Origin: an uncultured SAR86 cluster bacterium
GTDB taxonomy: Bacteria > Pseudomonadota > Gammaproteobacteria > Magnimaribacterales > D2472
Assembly: GCA_902541365.1 (NCBI GenBank)
Contig: CACBQK010000002.1
Coordinates: forward strand, 65,478-124,238
Length of the DNA: 58,761 nt
Direction of reading: 5' to 3'
The position numbers and the translations under genes are program-made. The notes under the pieces are model-generated. The model was not told the DNA's origin and made no database searches. It saw nothing but the letters and a program-made list of their open reading frames with translations. Positions 24,499 to 33,703 of this stretch are shown piece after piece (the first letter of the stretch is position 1; each line of letters starts with the position of its first letter).

Positions 24499-26108
24499 AA
24501 ATTTATTACAAAAATTGGAGATTATTTTTTATTTTTTTATTTCTTTTTTTATCAACTGCAGCAATTGTTTCGAGAATGGTCTATGTTCAAGTTGAGCAGG
24601 GTAATTTTCTTCTACAAAAAGGTAATAATCAAAACACTTCAGAAAGGGTAATCAAATTCAAGCGCGGATCTATTTATGATAAAAATGGGATTCCTCTTGC
24701 AATAAGTATTACAGGTTTTGACTTATTTGCTTTGAGCGGTCTTAGGGAAGATGATTTCTTAAAAATTAAAAATACTCTTAAACTCAATGATTTAGAATAT
24801 AAACACTTCAATAAAAAATCCTTAATAAAGAACTCATTATCTTTTGAAGAGATGCGTAAAATTAGGTCTCTAAGAATAGATAGGCTGGAGCTAGAGAAAA
24901 CTTACAAACGTCACTATCCTCTTGGAGAGCAGGTTGCTCCACTGGTAGGTTTCTCTGGAAGGGATGGGTATGGTTTAGAAGGCCTAGAAAAAAGCTATAA
25001 CTCAATTTTGACTGGAAAGCCTCTTAAAGAGAGAGTACTAAGAGATGGTGCAAGAAGCACAATACAAAGGCTTGAAGTCATAGAATTTGGTGAAAACTCA
25101 AAAGATATCCACCTCACAATTGATAGTAATATTCAATATATTGCATATAAGTATCTCGTTGAAGCCATTAAAAATAATGATGGGACTGGTGGGTCAGTTA
25201 TTATTTTAGATAATTCAGCTAAAGAGGTTCTAGCTCTGGCTAGTTATCCTTCTTATAACCCAAATAACCCAATGAGAAGGATAAAAAAAAATAGGGCTTT
25301 TCTTGAAAGCTATGAGCCGGGATCAATCGTTAAACCACTAGCTCTTGCCGGAGCTATTGAAAACAATCTTATTGGTATTGACACAGAATTGGAGCTACCG
25401 ATAAAGATCGAAGTTGATGGAAATATTATTAATGACAGAAAGAAATATGGGCAACTTAAAGCTTATGAAATTATTAAGGAATCAAGCCAAGTTGGCGCAA
25501 CTCAGATCTCATTTCTCTTAGGAGCAGAGAGGCTAATTGATAATTATAAAAAATTTGGATTTTCAAAACCTGTAAATATTAATTTTCCTTCTACATCATT
25601 TGGTGAGATTAATTCTAGAGATGAAATTTCTGATATCGAAATAGCGACACTTGGATATGGTTATGGATTAACTGCGACACCTTTCCAAATTTCACAGGCA
25701 TATGCAATCTTTGCAAATAAGGGCACCTATTATGATTTTAGTATCATTAAAAATAATGAATCTCAAATTTTCTCAGAACAAATTATTAGCGAAACAACTG
25801 CAAATGATATTTTATTTTCAATGAGGAAAGTCGTAGAAGATGGAACAGGAGCTCTTGCAAAGTTAGAAAACTTTGATGTAAGCGGTAAAACAGGAACAAC
25901 AGAAAAACTTAGAGATGGTAACTATAAAAGTTCAACATATACAGCTTCTTTTATTGGAATTGGGCCTAATCCTTCAAATGAGTTGACCATCTTTGTAAAT
26001 ATTGATGGCTTGGGATCTCAAAAATATTCTGGAGGATCTGTTGCAGCCCCTCTTTTTAAAAAAATCTCAAATGATGTTTTTAGCTATATGGGATATTTTA
26101 ATAAATGA
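24495..26108 (+). CDS. ftsI: Division-specific transpeptidase FtsI (PBP3)
   Basis: FtsI (537 residues) cross-links septal peptidoglycan with FtsW. An N-terminal membrane anchor is followed by the pedestal (RGSIYDKNG, LGFSGRDGYGLEGLE-like) and the transpeptidase domain: S277-IVK (SxxK nucleophile in YEPGSIVKP), second motif S330-S-Q332, and K465TG. The second motif is SSN in most FtsI proteins; here Asn is replaced by Gln (codon CAA at 25488-25490). Overlaps ftsL and murE by four bases each. Confidence 0.97.
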   Translation: MKIYYKNWRLFFIFLFLFLSTAAIVSRMVYVQVEQGNFLLQKGNNQNTSERVIKFKRGSIYDKNGIPLAISITGFDLFALSGLREDDFLKIKNTLKLNDLEYKHFNKKSLIKNSLSFEEMRKIRSLRIDRLELEKTYKRHYPLGEQVAPLVGFSGRDGYGLEGLEKSYNSILTGKPLKERVLRDGARSTIQRLEVIEFGENSKDIHLTIDSNIQYIAYKYLVEAIKNNDGTGGSVIILDNSAKEVLALASYPSYNPNNPMRRIKKNRAFLESYEPGSIVKPLALAGAIENNLIGIDTELELPIKIEVDGNIINDRKKYGQLKAYEIIKESSQVGATQISFLLGAERLIDNYKKFGFSKPVNINFPSTSFGEINSRDEISDIEIATLGYGYGLTATPFQISQAYAIFANKGTYYDFSIIKNNESQIFSEQIISETTANDILFSMRKVVEDGTGALAKLENFDVSGKTGTTEKLRDGNYKSSTYTASFIGIGPNPSNELTIFVNIDGLGSQKYSGGSVAAPLFKKISNDVFSYMGYFNK

Positions 26109-27529
26109 AAGTTTTACGAGATCTAGGCTTAAATATTAATGAAGATATATTTATATCTGGATTGGCAAGCTCATCAGGATTGATAGAAAAAGATCAATGT
26201 TTTATAGCTCTTCAAGGTTTAAGGTCTCACGGACTTGATTATATTGACGAAGCTATTGCTAATGGAGCCAGCTGTGTCTTGCATAATAAAGAAAATTATA
26301 ATGAACAACATAAGATACCTTGTTTTTTTATAGAAGATTTATTTGAGAGACAAAAAGAAATATGTCTTAATTTTTATAATATTCGTGAAAAAAACTTAAA
26401 GTTTCTTATTTTTACAGGGACTAACGGAAAGACTTCGACCGCATTTTTTGCTTACCAAATACTATTAAAAACAAATAAAGATGCTGTCCTTGCAGGGACC
26501 TTAGGACTTGAAAGTAAAACAAGATTTAATGAAACAAGAAACACAACTCCAAATTTATTTGAACTTTTTGAATTTATATCTGGAGAAAAATATGAAGATG
26601 ACCTATTTGTTTGTATTGAAGCTTCTTCACACGGTTTAGAGCAGAATAGACTTATAGGAATAGATGCAGAAACTAGGGCAATTTTGAATATTGAGCAAGA
26701 CCATCTAGATTTTCATAAAAATATTCAAAATTATATTGATTCAAAGCTGAAGATATTAAATTTCTCTTCTCATAATAAGATTATCTTAAATGGGGACTGT
26801 GAAACTTCTACTTCACTTATAGGTAAAGAATTAGCAGAATATGAAAAATGCATAGTTAGCAGCTCCAATAAAAAAGCAGATTACTTTTTTTCGATAGATA
26901 AAACTAATAAAAATGGCTGTAATTTTAGATTAGTATCGAATGATAGATGTATCGACTTAAAAGTAAGATTTTTTCAAAAACATAACATTTATAATTTAGT
27001 TTTTGCGATAGCATGCCTTGATCAAATAGAAAAAAATATTTTTTTTGACAAGGAGCTTATTAAGTCAATAGATCTTCCTCCTGGTAGGGCAAAAATAATA
27101 TCCAAAAATAATAAAAACATTTTAATTGACTATGCTCATAATTTTGGGGGCATCAGAGCTATAGTTAATTCAGTCTCAAATATCTATCATGATTTAATAA
27201 TTGTTTATGGATGTGGAGGAGAGCGTGATAATTCTGAAAGAGGAAAAATCATGAAATTTACATGCGCAAATTCACGAAAAGTCATTTTTACTTCTGACAA
27301 TTGTAGAAATGAAAGTTTCCAGTCAATTTTGGATGATTCTAGAAAAGATCAGGAGTATAGTAACTTAATTGTTGAACCAGATAGGAAACAAGCAATAAAT
27401 AATGGTATAGATGACTTAAAAGAAGATGAAATTTTATTGATTCTTGGGAAAGGGCATGAAGAATTTCAAGAAATAAAAGGAACTAAGATACCATTTAATG
27501 ATCAAAGAGTTGTGGAGGAAATATTATGA
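26105..27529 (+). CDS. murE: UDP-MurNAc-tripeptide ligase MurE
   Basis: MurE (474 residues) adds the third residue, normally meso-diaminopimelate in Gram-negatives. P-loop GTNGKTST, the HGLEQNRLIGIDAETRAILNIEQDHLDFH region (shown in part) and the carbamylated-Lys site near SKLKILNF are present. The diaminopimelate-recognising DNPR motif reads DNCR (TSDNCRNES), keeping Asp, Asn and Arg but not Pro; diaminopimelate use remains likely. A small exported-protein gene follows with an ATGA overlap. Confidence 0.95.
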   Translation: MKVLRDLGLNINEDIFISGLASSSGLIEKDQCFIALQGLRSHGLDYIDEAIANGASCVLHNKENYNEQHKIPCFFIEDLFERQKEICLNFYNIREKNLKFLIFTGTNGKTSTAFFAYQILLKTNKDAVLAGTLGLESKTRFNETRNTTPNLFELFEFISGEKYEDDLFVCIEASSHGLEQNRLIGIDAETRAILNIEQDHLDFHKNIQNYIDSKLKILNFSSHNKIILNGDCETSTSLIGKELAEYEKCIVSSSNKKADYFFSIDKTNKNGCNFRLVSNDRCIDLKVRFFQKHNIYNLVFAIACLDQIEKNIFFDKELIKSIDLPPGRAKIISKNNKNILIDYAHNFGGIRAIVNSVSNIYHDLIIVYGCGGERDNSERGKIMKFTCANSRKVIFTSDNCRNESFQSILDDSRKDQEYSNLIVEPDRKQAINNGIDDLKEDEILLILGKGHEEFQEIKGTKIPFNDQRVVEEIL

Positions 27530-28113
27530 AATATATCACTCTTATAATGTTAGTCTTTTCATCACTCTCTTTCTCTGAAAAAAAAGAAATAATTTGTGAG
27601 CTTGATGGGTCATTTTCTGTAACCTATAGAGATCTTTCCAAAACAGTAATATCGGAAGGCTTAGACTTTTTTAAAAACTTGGCAACTCAGACGCAACAAT
27701 CTATCTTTCTTATCAATAAAGCAAAGACAAATTTTGATAAAGATGATTGGCAAAAAGAATCTTTGCAGGTTGTTCAGTATTGGGAAATTGATGAAAGCGA
27801 CAACCTTATTAAACTTAATTATACATTTGATCCCTCACCAATTTGGGTAAATCCCAAGGCTAATTGGAGTAAAAAGTTAACTGAAAACGGCATAGAAGTA
27901 ATTTCATCGATGACTTTAGGAGAAGATCATCCACTTTTTGATAATTACACTGTCGAGTATTATGGAATCTCAAACTCTATTAACTGGTATACGGGCAAAG
28001 GCAGAATTTTTGGTGATATCTGGCTAAAAAGCAAAGATGGTCGCCAAAACAAGAATCCTAAGTTAGAAATCTTGGCAAAAGGAAATTGCGCGAAAAAAGA
28101 AAGAAAATTTTAA
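27526..28113 (+). CDS. Exported protein of unknown function embedded between murE and murF
   Basis: I do not recognise this 195-residue protein. It begins with a signal peptide (MKYITLIMLVFSSLSFS, cleavage near residue 17), has two cysteines in the mature part (ICELDG near the N terminus and GNCAKK near the C terminus) that could form a disulfide, and a mixed alpha/beta composition with many aromatic residues. It overlaps murE by ATGA and its TAA overlaps the ATG of murF, so it is translated within the dcw operon. No such gene is standard between murE and murF. A periplasmic role linked to wall synthesis or division is a guess from position only. Confidence 0.82.
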   Translation: MKYITLIMLVFSSLSFSEKKEIICELDGSFSVTYRDLSKTVISEGLDFFKNLATQTQQSIFLINKAKTNFDKDDWQKESLQVVQYWEIDESDNLIKLNYTFDPSPIWVNPKANWSKKLTENGIEVISSMTLGEDHPLFDNYTVEYYGISNSINWYTGKGRIFGDIWLKSKDGRQNKNPKLEILAKGNCAKKERKF

Positions 28114-29444
28114 TGAAATTCATTTCTAGTACAAACGATATCAGAAAGTATCTTGGCTTAAAGTCAAAAAAAAATATTAAATTCACAAATATTTCAATTG
28201 ATACAAGAACCATCAAAAAAGATTCACTTTTTATTGCTTTGAAGGGAGAAAATTTCAATGGAAATAAATTCATCGAAAAGGCCTTTTCATCTGGAGCAAT
28301 TGCCGTTTTATGCTCTGATAAATCTTATATTAATAAAAATAATGCTATCTATGTTCCTAGTGTTAGGAAAGCACTTTCAAAAATATCATCGAAGATTGCA
28401 TCTGATTTCAAAGGAAAGAAAATATTAATTACTGGAAGTAATGGAAAAACATCAACAACAAATATCATCTCAAAGTCACTCCCTAAGTGCTCGTCTACAA
28501 TAAAAAATTTTAATAACGAAATTGGCCTTCCCATTAGCATTATGTCGTCAAAAAAAGATAGTAAATATATGGTTTTAGAAGCTGGTGCTGCAAAAAAAGG
28601 AGATATCAAGTATTTATCAAAAATAGTTAAGCCTGATATAGGAATAATCACAAATATCGGAAACTCACATCTAGAAAAACTCATAAATATTGAAGGTGTT
28701 TTTAAGGTCAAGTCTGAGCTTATAAAAAATATCCGTAAAGGAGGAACTTTGATAGTCCCAAATGATATGAACTATCTTCAAAGATGGAAAAATATGGCAA
28801 AAGGCATCAAAGTAATCCCTGTCCCTAAAAAATTTATTGCGAAGAATGAGAAAATCTCAAAAAATAAAAAAGTAATGACTTTTGATATCATCAATAGCTG
28901 TAGCGGAGATAAAAAATCTAAAGCTATTTCTATTTCTTCATCACTCCTAGGAAAGCATAATGTTCAAAATATTTTGGTATGTCATACATGTCTTAATGTC
29001 TTAGGTGAAAGCAACTCAAAGATGCTTAAATCTTTAAAAAATATATCAAGCTCCATTTCAAGACAAAGAATTCTTTCTTGGAGAAATAAATCCACATTGA
29101 TTGACGATACTTATAACGCAAATCCCGAATCAGTCAAGAGAAGTATAGATGTACTATCAGAATTTTCAGGCAGAAAGATTTTTATTTTCGGAGATATGTT
29201 TGAGTTAGGAAGGTTTAGAAAAAAACTTCATGTTGATATAGGCTCTTATGCAAAAATTTCCAAGATTGATATTCTCATAACTTTTGGAGAGCTTTCAAAA
29301 TTTGCATCCAGCGGATTTCAAAAAAAATCTTATAATTTTTATTATGAAGAACAACTCAAGGAATTTATTGCTAACTTTATTAAAAAAAATGATATTGTTT
29401 TAATAAAAGGATCTAGAGGAATGAAAATGGAGAGGTTTATTTAA
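28113..29444 (+). CDS. murF: UDP-MurNAc-tripeptide:D-Ala-D-Ala ligase MurF
   Basis: MurF (443 residues) adds D-Ala-D-Ala to complete the pentapeptide. ATG at 28113 is chosen because it overlaps the preceding stop; an upstream TTG at 28086 would add nine lysine-rich residues inside that gene. P-loop GSNGKTSTT, the MVLEAGAAKKGDI segment, GNSHLEKL and DDTYNANPESV are all typical. The N-terminal half is lysine-rich. One-base overlap with mraY. Confidence 0.95.
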   Translation: MKFISSTNDIRKYLGLKSKKNIKFTNISIDTRTIKKDSLFIALKGENFNGNKFIEKAFSSGAIAVLCSDKSYINKNNAIYVPSVRKALSKISSKIASDFKGKKILITGSNGKTSTTNIISKSLPKCSSTIKNFNNEIGLPISIMSSKKDSKYMVLEAGAAKKGDIKYLSKIVKPDIGIITNIGNSHLEKLINIEGVFKVKSELIKNIRKGGTLIVPNDMNYLQRWKNMAKGIKVIPVPKKFIAKNEKISKNKKVMTFDIINSCSGDKKSKAISISSSLLGKHNVQNILVCHTCLNVLGESNSKMLKSLKNISSSISRQRILSWRNKSTLIDDTYNANPESVKRSIDVLSEFSGRKIFIFGDMFELGRFRKKLHVDIGSYAKISKIDILITFGELSKFASSGFQKKSYNFYYEEQLKEFIANFIKKNDIVLIKGSRGMKMERFI

Positions 29445-30529
29445 TGTTTGAATATTTAGGCACTATTCTTGTAGATATTGATCCTGGCTTTGATGTACTC
29501 AGATATCTTACTGTGAGGACAATTGGAGGAACAATAACAGCGTTATTGCTGACAATATTTTTGGGCCCTAAGCTAATAAGCTGGCTTCAAAGGATGCAAT
29601 TTAAACAATATGGAGTAGAGAGAGGTCCAGATTCCCACAAACAAAAGTCTGGTACCCCAACCATGGGAGGATTGCTAATAATTTCTTCATTGCTAATATC
29701 TACTTTATTGTGGGCAGATTTAGGTAATAGATATATTTGGGTTTGCCTTTTTATTACATCGGGTTTTACCATCATAGGTTTTCTTGATGACTTCTTTAAA
29801 ATTAAATATAAGGACTCAAAAGGCATATCTGGAAGGCTTAAACTATTGTCTCAAAGTATAGTTTCAATTATTGCGGTAAGCTTTTTATACTTCTCTGCCG
29901 AAGATGCAGCAGAAATATCATTAATACTCCTTTTTAACAAAGATTGGATCTTTGAAATGAGCATGCTTTCATTTATTCTGTTTGGCTCATTTGTAATTGT
30001 TGGCTCATCAAATGCAGTAAATCTAACAGATGGCCTTGATGGGTTAGCAATATTGCCAACTATTTTAATTGGTGGTGGCTTAGGATTAATAGCATATGCA
30101 ATGGGTAACCAGTTAATTGCAGAATATTTATTTATACCTCATCTTCAAATTGCAGGTGAGCTAATTGTGTTTTGCGGAGCGCTTATTGGTTCCGGAATTG
30201 GCTTCTTATGGTACAACTCATATCCTGCAGAAGTTTTTATGGGAGATGTTGGTTCTCTTACTCTTGGTGCAATTCTTGGAGTCCTTGCTGTAATTCTGAG
30301 ACATGAAATAGTTTATGCAATTATGGCAGGAGTTTTCATAGCTGAAACTCTAAGCGTCATGATTCAAGTCACTTCTTACAGGTTGAGACAAAAAAGAGTT
30401 TTTTTAATGGCACCAATTCATCATCACTTTGAGCTAAAAGGGTGGCCAGAGCCAAAAATTATTGTCAGATTCTGGATTGTTACTCTTGTTTTAATTTTAG
30501 TTGCCCTTGCAACACTCAAATTAAGGTAA
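29444..30529 (+). CDS. mraY: Phospho-MurNAc-pentapeptide transferase MraY
   Basis: MraY (361 residues) makes lipid I by transferring phospho-MurNAc-pentapeptide to undecaprenyl phosphate. Ten membrane helices are expected and visible. Catalytic signatures are complete: GTPTMGG with preceding SHKQK, FLDDFFK, SNAVNLTDGLDGLA, PAEVFMGDVGSL and the PIHHHFE loop. Overlaps murF by one base; murD follows after three bases. Confidence 0.98.
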   Translation: MFEYLGTILVDIDPGFDVLRYLTVRTIGGTITALLLTIFLGPKLISWLQRMQFKQYGVERGPDSHKQKSGTPTMGGLLIISSLLISTLLWADLGNRYIWVCLFITSGFTIIGFLDDFFKIKYKDSKGISGRLKLLSQSIVSIIAVSFLYFSAEDAAEISLILLFNKDWIFEMSMLSFILFGSFVIVGSSNAVNLTDGLDGLAILPTILIGGGLGLIAYAMGNQLIAEYLFIPHLQIAGELIVFCGALIGSGIGFLWYNSYPAEVFMGDVGSLTLGAILGVLAVILRHEIVYAIMAGVFIAETLSVMIQVTSYRLRQKRVFLMAPIHHHFELKGWPEPKIIVRFWIVTLVLILVALATLKLR

Positions 30530-30532
30530 TCC

Positions 30533-31567
30533 ATGCCATCTTTAATATATGGCTTCGGTGTAACTGGAAAGTCATTTCAAAGATATCTTGACTTCAAAGG
30601 TGAAGAGTTTGAAATATATGACACTTTGCATAGTGATGCATTAAAAATTGCTTCAAAGATTGAAGATGGTTTTTATAAAAATATCTATGTAAGTCCTTCA
30701 GTGCCTAAAGAGAAGTTTAGAAATTTAAAGAAATATTCAACAGTTATTACTGATATGGATATCTTTTTTGATGAAGATGAATCTATAAAAATAGGAATAA
30801 CCGGTACGAATAAAAAAAGTACTACCTGCTATCATTTAATGCAACTTCTACAGGAAAAGTATTCAACAAACTTAGTTGGAAATATTGGTAAGCCAGTCCT
30901 AGATGTTTTGAATAATGGAAAAAAATATTCAATTATTGAACTTTCTAGTTTTCAATTAGATAAGGTTTCAAATATTGATCTTGATTATGGGATACTTCTC
31001 AATATAGATAGTGATCACCTTGATTATCACGAAAATATTGAAGACTATGTTCAATCAAAAAAAAGAATATTGGAGGCTAAAAGAAGTATCCAGAATGATG
31101 ATATAAAGGCTATATATAAATTTATTACTGGATCTATCCCTCCGAAGAAAGAACTAAAAGATCTTCCATTTAGGTTTCAAAAAATAAATCAAAATACTAT
31201 CAATGACTCTAAATCGACTAACTCTCATTCTTTAAAATTTGCTATAAGTGAAGCAAGTAAGATATTTAATGATTTTGCTTTGATCCTAACAGGTAATCCT
31301 TCAAAAGAAGGATATAAAGAAGTTAAGATTTCAAATCCATCATTAGTAGTTATATGCGGCAAACATGCAAATGAAATCTTCTCATGTGTAAAACATGAGA
31401 ATAAAGTTTTATGCAAAAATCTAAGTTTAGCAGTCAAAGAGATTGAAAAAGCTAATATTAAAAATATTCTTTTTTCCCCAGGATATCCCAGCGGCGATGA
31501 CTATATTAATTTTGAAGAAAGGGGGAAGGCATTCAATAAACTTATAGAGGAAATGAGTGGAACTTAA
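30533..31567 (+). CDS. murD: UDP-MurNAc-L-Ala:D-Glu ligase MurD, shortened and divergent
   Basis: MurD adds D-glutamate to UDP-MurNAc-L-Ala. At 344 residues it is about 90 shorter than usual (438 in E. coli). The P-loop reads GITGTNKKST (88-97) where GTNGKST is expected, the Gly before Lys being Lys. The IELSSFQL and DSDHLDYH segments are kept. Most of the region between SKKRIL and LPFRF is missing, including the usual G-H-N-x-x-N motif. The C-terminal domain retains NDSKSTN and a compressed SPGYPSGDDY segment before FEERG. Position between mraY and ftsW makes identity firm; activity is uncertain. Overlaps ftsW by 11 bases. Confidence 0.88.
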   Translation: MPSLIYGFGVTGKSFQRYLDFKGEEFEIYDTLHSDALKIASKIEDGFYKNIYVSPSVPKEKFRNLKKYSTVITDMDIFFDEDESIKIGITGTNKKSTTCYHLMQLLQEKYSTNLVGNIGKPVLDVLNNGKKYSIIELSSFQLDKVSNIDLDYGILLNIDSDHLDYHENIEDYVQSKKRILEAKRSIQNDDIKAIYKFITGSIPPKKELKDLPFRFQKINQNTINDSKSTNSHSLKFAISEASKIFNDFALILTGNPSKEGYKEVKISNPSLVVICGKHANEIFSCVKHENKVLCKNLSLAVKEIEKANIKNILFSPGYPSGDDYINFEERGKAFNKLIEEMSGT

Positions 31568-32663
31568 AAGCAATAATTTTCAAATTCTTTTTACTTTTGT
31601 CCTCTTACTAATCTTTGGAGAAATTATGGTTCTTTCGTCGAGTATGGTCAGGGCTGAATCAATTTATAATAATCCTTTTTTCTTTGCTTCAAGGCAAGCC
31701 ATTTTTATTTCAATTGGCTTTATTATTTTTTGTTTTTTTCTTCTTATTCCATCAGATTTTTTAAGAAAATTTGATTGGTTATTATTGATAGTATCTCTTA
31801 TCTTGCTGATCGCATTATTTTTTCCAGGAGTTGGTACCGAGGTCAATGGAAGCATGAGATGGATAAGATTTGGACCAATCAATATCCAGCCATCTGAAGT
31901 TACTAAGTTTTGTATGCTTATTTATATTTCTGGATATTGCGTAAGAAGGCTTGAGGAAATATCATCAACATCTGGTTTTTTAAGACCTCTTTTCGTTTTA
32001 ACTCTTTTTGCCTCTTTAATATTAATTCAACCAGATTATGGATCTACGGCCATACTTTGCTTGATCGTGATGGTTTTACTTTTCTTTGCTGGTATTTCCT
32101 TTTACCAATTTTTAATTTTGATCACGCTTTTTTTGATACTAGGAGCAATTGCAATATTTTTGGAACCATACAGACTTATAAGATTATTAAGTTTTATTGA
32201 TCCGTTTGAGGATATTCAAGATAGCGGTTGGCAGCTAGCTCAATCCTTAATAAGTTTGGGTCAGGGAGGATGGTTTGGCTTAGGATTAGGAAATAGCATT
32301 CAAAAGAATCTTTTTTTACCCGAGGCACATACAGATTTTATCTTTGCAATATTAGTTGAGGAACTTGGAATAATAGGAGGTGTATGCCTAATTTTGATTT
32401 ATGTATTCTTACTAATTAGTATTTTCAAAGTTTCCTTTGAATCATTTAATAAAATTAGACCATTCCAGGGTTACCTTTGTTTTGGAATAGGATTTTTAAT
32501 ATCACTTCAAGTAATCTTAAATATAGGGGTTAATATTGGGCTGCTTCCTACAAAGGGACTAACTCTTCCGTTCATTAGTTACGGAGGCACTAGTTTACTT
32601 GTAATGATGAGCCTAATAGCTATAGTTGTAAGAATTAATAACGAAAATAAGTTCTATAAATGA
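31557..32663 (+). CDS. ftsW: Septal peptidoglycan polymerase FtsW
   Basis: FtsW (368 residues) is the SEDS-family glycosyltransferase that polymerises lipid II at the septum with FtsI. About ten membrane segments are visible. Conserved blocks include VLSSSMVRAE, NGSMRWIRFG..NIQPSE, QPDYGSTAI, LPEAHTDFIFA (with the catalytic-region Asp) and LPFISYGGTSL. It starts with GTG at 31557, with AGAGG about six bases upstream, inside the murD end. Confidence 0.96.
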   Translation: MELKSNNFQILFTFVLLLIFGEIMVLSSSMVRAESIYNNPFFFASRQAIFISIGFIIFCFFLLIPSDFLRKFDWLLLIVSLILLIALFFPGVGTEVNGSMRWIRFGPINIQPSEVTKFCMLIYISGYCVRRLEEISSTSGFLRPLFVLTLFASLILIQPDYGSTAILCLIVMVLLFFAGISFYQFLILITLFLILGAIAIFLEPYRLIRLLSFIDPFEDIQDSGWQLAQSLISLGQGGWFGLGLGNSIQKNLFLPEAHTDFIFAILVEELGIIGGVCLILIYVFLLISIFKVSFESFNKIRPFQGYLCFGIGFLISLQVILNIGVNIGLLPTKGLTLPFISYGGTSLLVMMSLIAIVVRINNENKFYK

Positions 32664-33703
32664 AAAATATAATCATTTGCGCTGCTAAAACAGGCGGGCA
32701 TATTTTTCCAGCACTTGGTTTTGCTGAGGAGGCTCTTAAAAATGATTATAAAATTACATTCTTAGGAACCAATACTGATCTTGAAAAAAAGATTTTTCAG
32801 CAAAATGAGAATATAGATTTTATAAAATTTGAATTGGATGGCTTCAGAGGAAAAAGCATTACTCAAAAATTAATCTTTTTAATTAAGTTACCTCAAATTT
32901 TTTTTCAAGTCATATCGATTATTATTTCAAGAAAAATATCTTCAGTGGTTTGTTTTGGTGGATTTATAACAGTCCCAGTTGGTTTTGCTAGTATCATCAG
33001 CTCAAGGAAACTATATTTGCATGAGCAAAACTCAGTTGAAGGATCTTCAAATAGAATTCTTTCACTGTTTGCAAAAAAGATATTCACTGCATTTCCACTA
33101 AATAAAAACAAAAAATACTTTTTTGTTGGAAATCCATCATATATACAAAATAAAAAAGCTATAGATATCAATCAAAATGATAATTTAAATATTTTAGTTA
33201 CTGGCGGCAGCCAAGGAGCAGATTTTATTAATAAAAATATTCCCACTACTCTAAATACTTTAAATACAAAATTAAATGTAATCCATCAATGCGGTTTGGG
33301 GAAGATTCAAAATGTTTCAAAATACAATCAAGAAGTTAATGCATCAATCTTAGAATTTATAGATAATTTTGATGAATATATTGAGTGGTGTGATTTTGCA
33401 ATTTGTAGATGTGGGGCAGGCACTCTTAGCGATATTTCTCAAAAAAAGAGGGGAATGATCATGATTCCACTTCCAAAATCAATTGATAATCATCAATACT
33501 TTAATGCAGTATTTTATGAGGAAAATAATCAGGGTAAGATTTTTCAAGAAAAAGACTCACTAGATAGTCTCTCTTATCTTATTAAAAAAATAATTCATGA
33601 AGAAATTTATCAGAATTGGAAAAAGAAAGAGCCGCCTATTGATCACTCAAGAGCAGCTTCTTTAATGTTAGGTGAAATTCTTAAAGATAATGCAGCAATT
33701 TAA
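32660..33703 (+). CDS. murG: UDP-GlcNAc transferase MurG (lipid II synthase)
   Basis: MurG (347 residues) converts lipid I to lipid II at the inner face of the membrane. Its N-terminal G-loop reads KTGGHIFPAL (GGTGGH is usual, one Gly replaced by Lys), the second is VTGGSQGADF, and the donor-binding CRCGAGTLSDI and PLPKSIDNHQ segments are present. Length is normal. Overlaps ftsW by four bases and murC by fourteen. Confidence 0.95.
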   Translation: MKNIIICAAKTGGHIFPALGFAEEALKNDYKITFLGTNTDLEKKIFQQNENIDFIKFELDGFRGKSITQKLIFLIKLPQIFFQVISIIISRKISSVVCFGGFITVPVGFASIISSRKLYLHEQNSVEGSSNRILSLFAKKIFTAFPLNKNKKYFFVGNPSYIQNKKAIDINQNDNLNILVTGGSQGADFINKNIPTTLNTLNTKLNVIHQCGLGKIQNVSKYNQEVNASILEFIDNFDEYIEWCDFAICRCGAGTLSDISQKKRGMIMIPLPKSIDNHQYFNAVFYEENNQGKIFQEKDSLDSLSYLIKKIIHEEIYQNWKKKEPPIDHSRAASLMLGEILKDNAAI

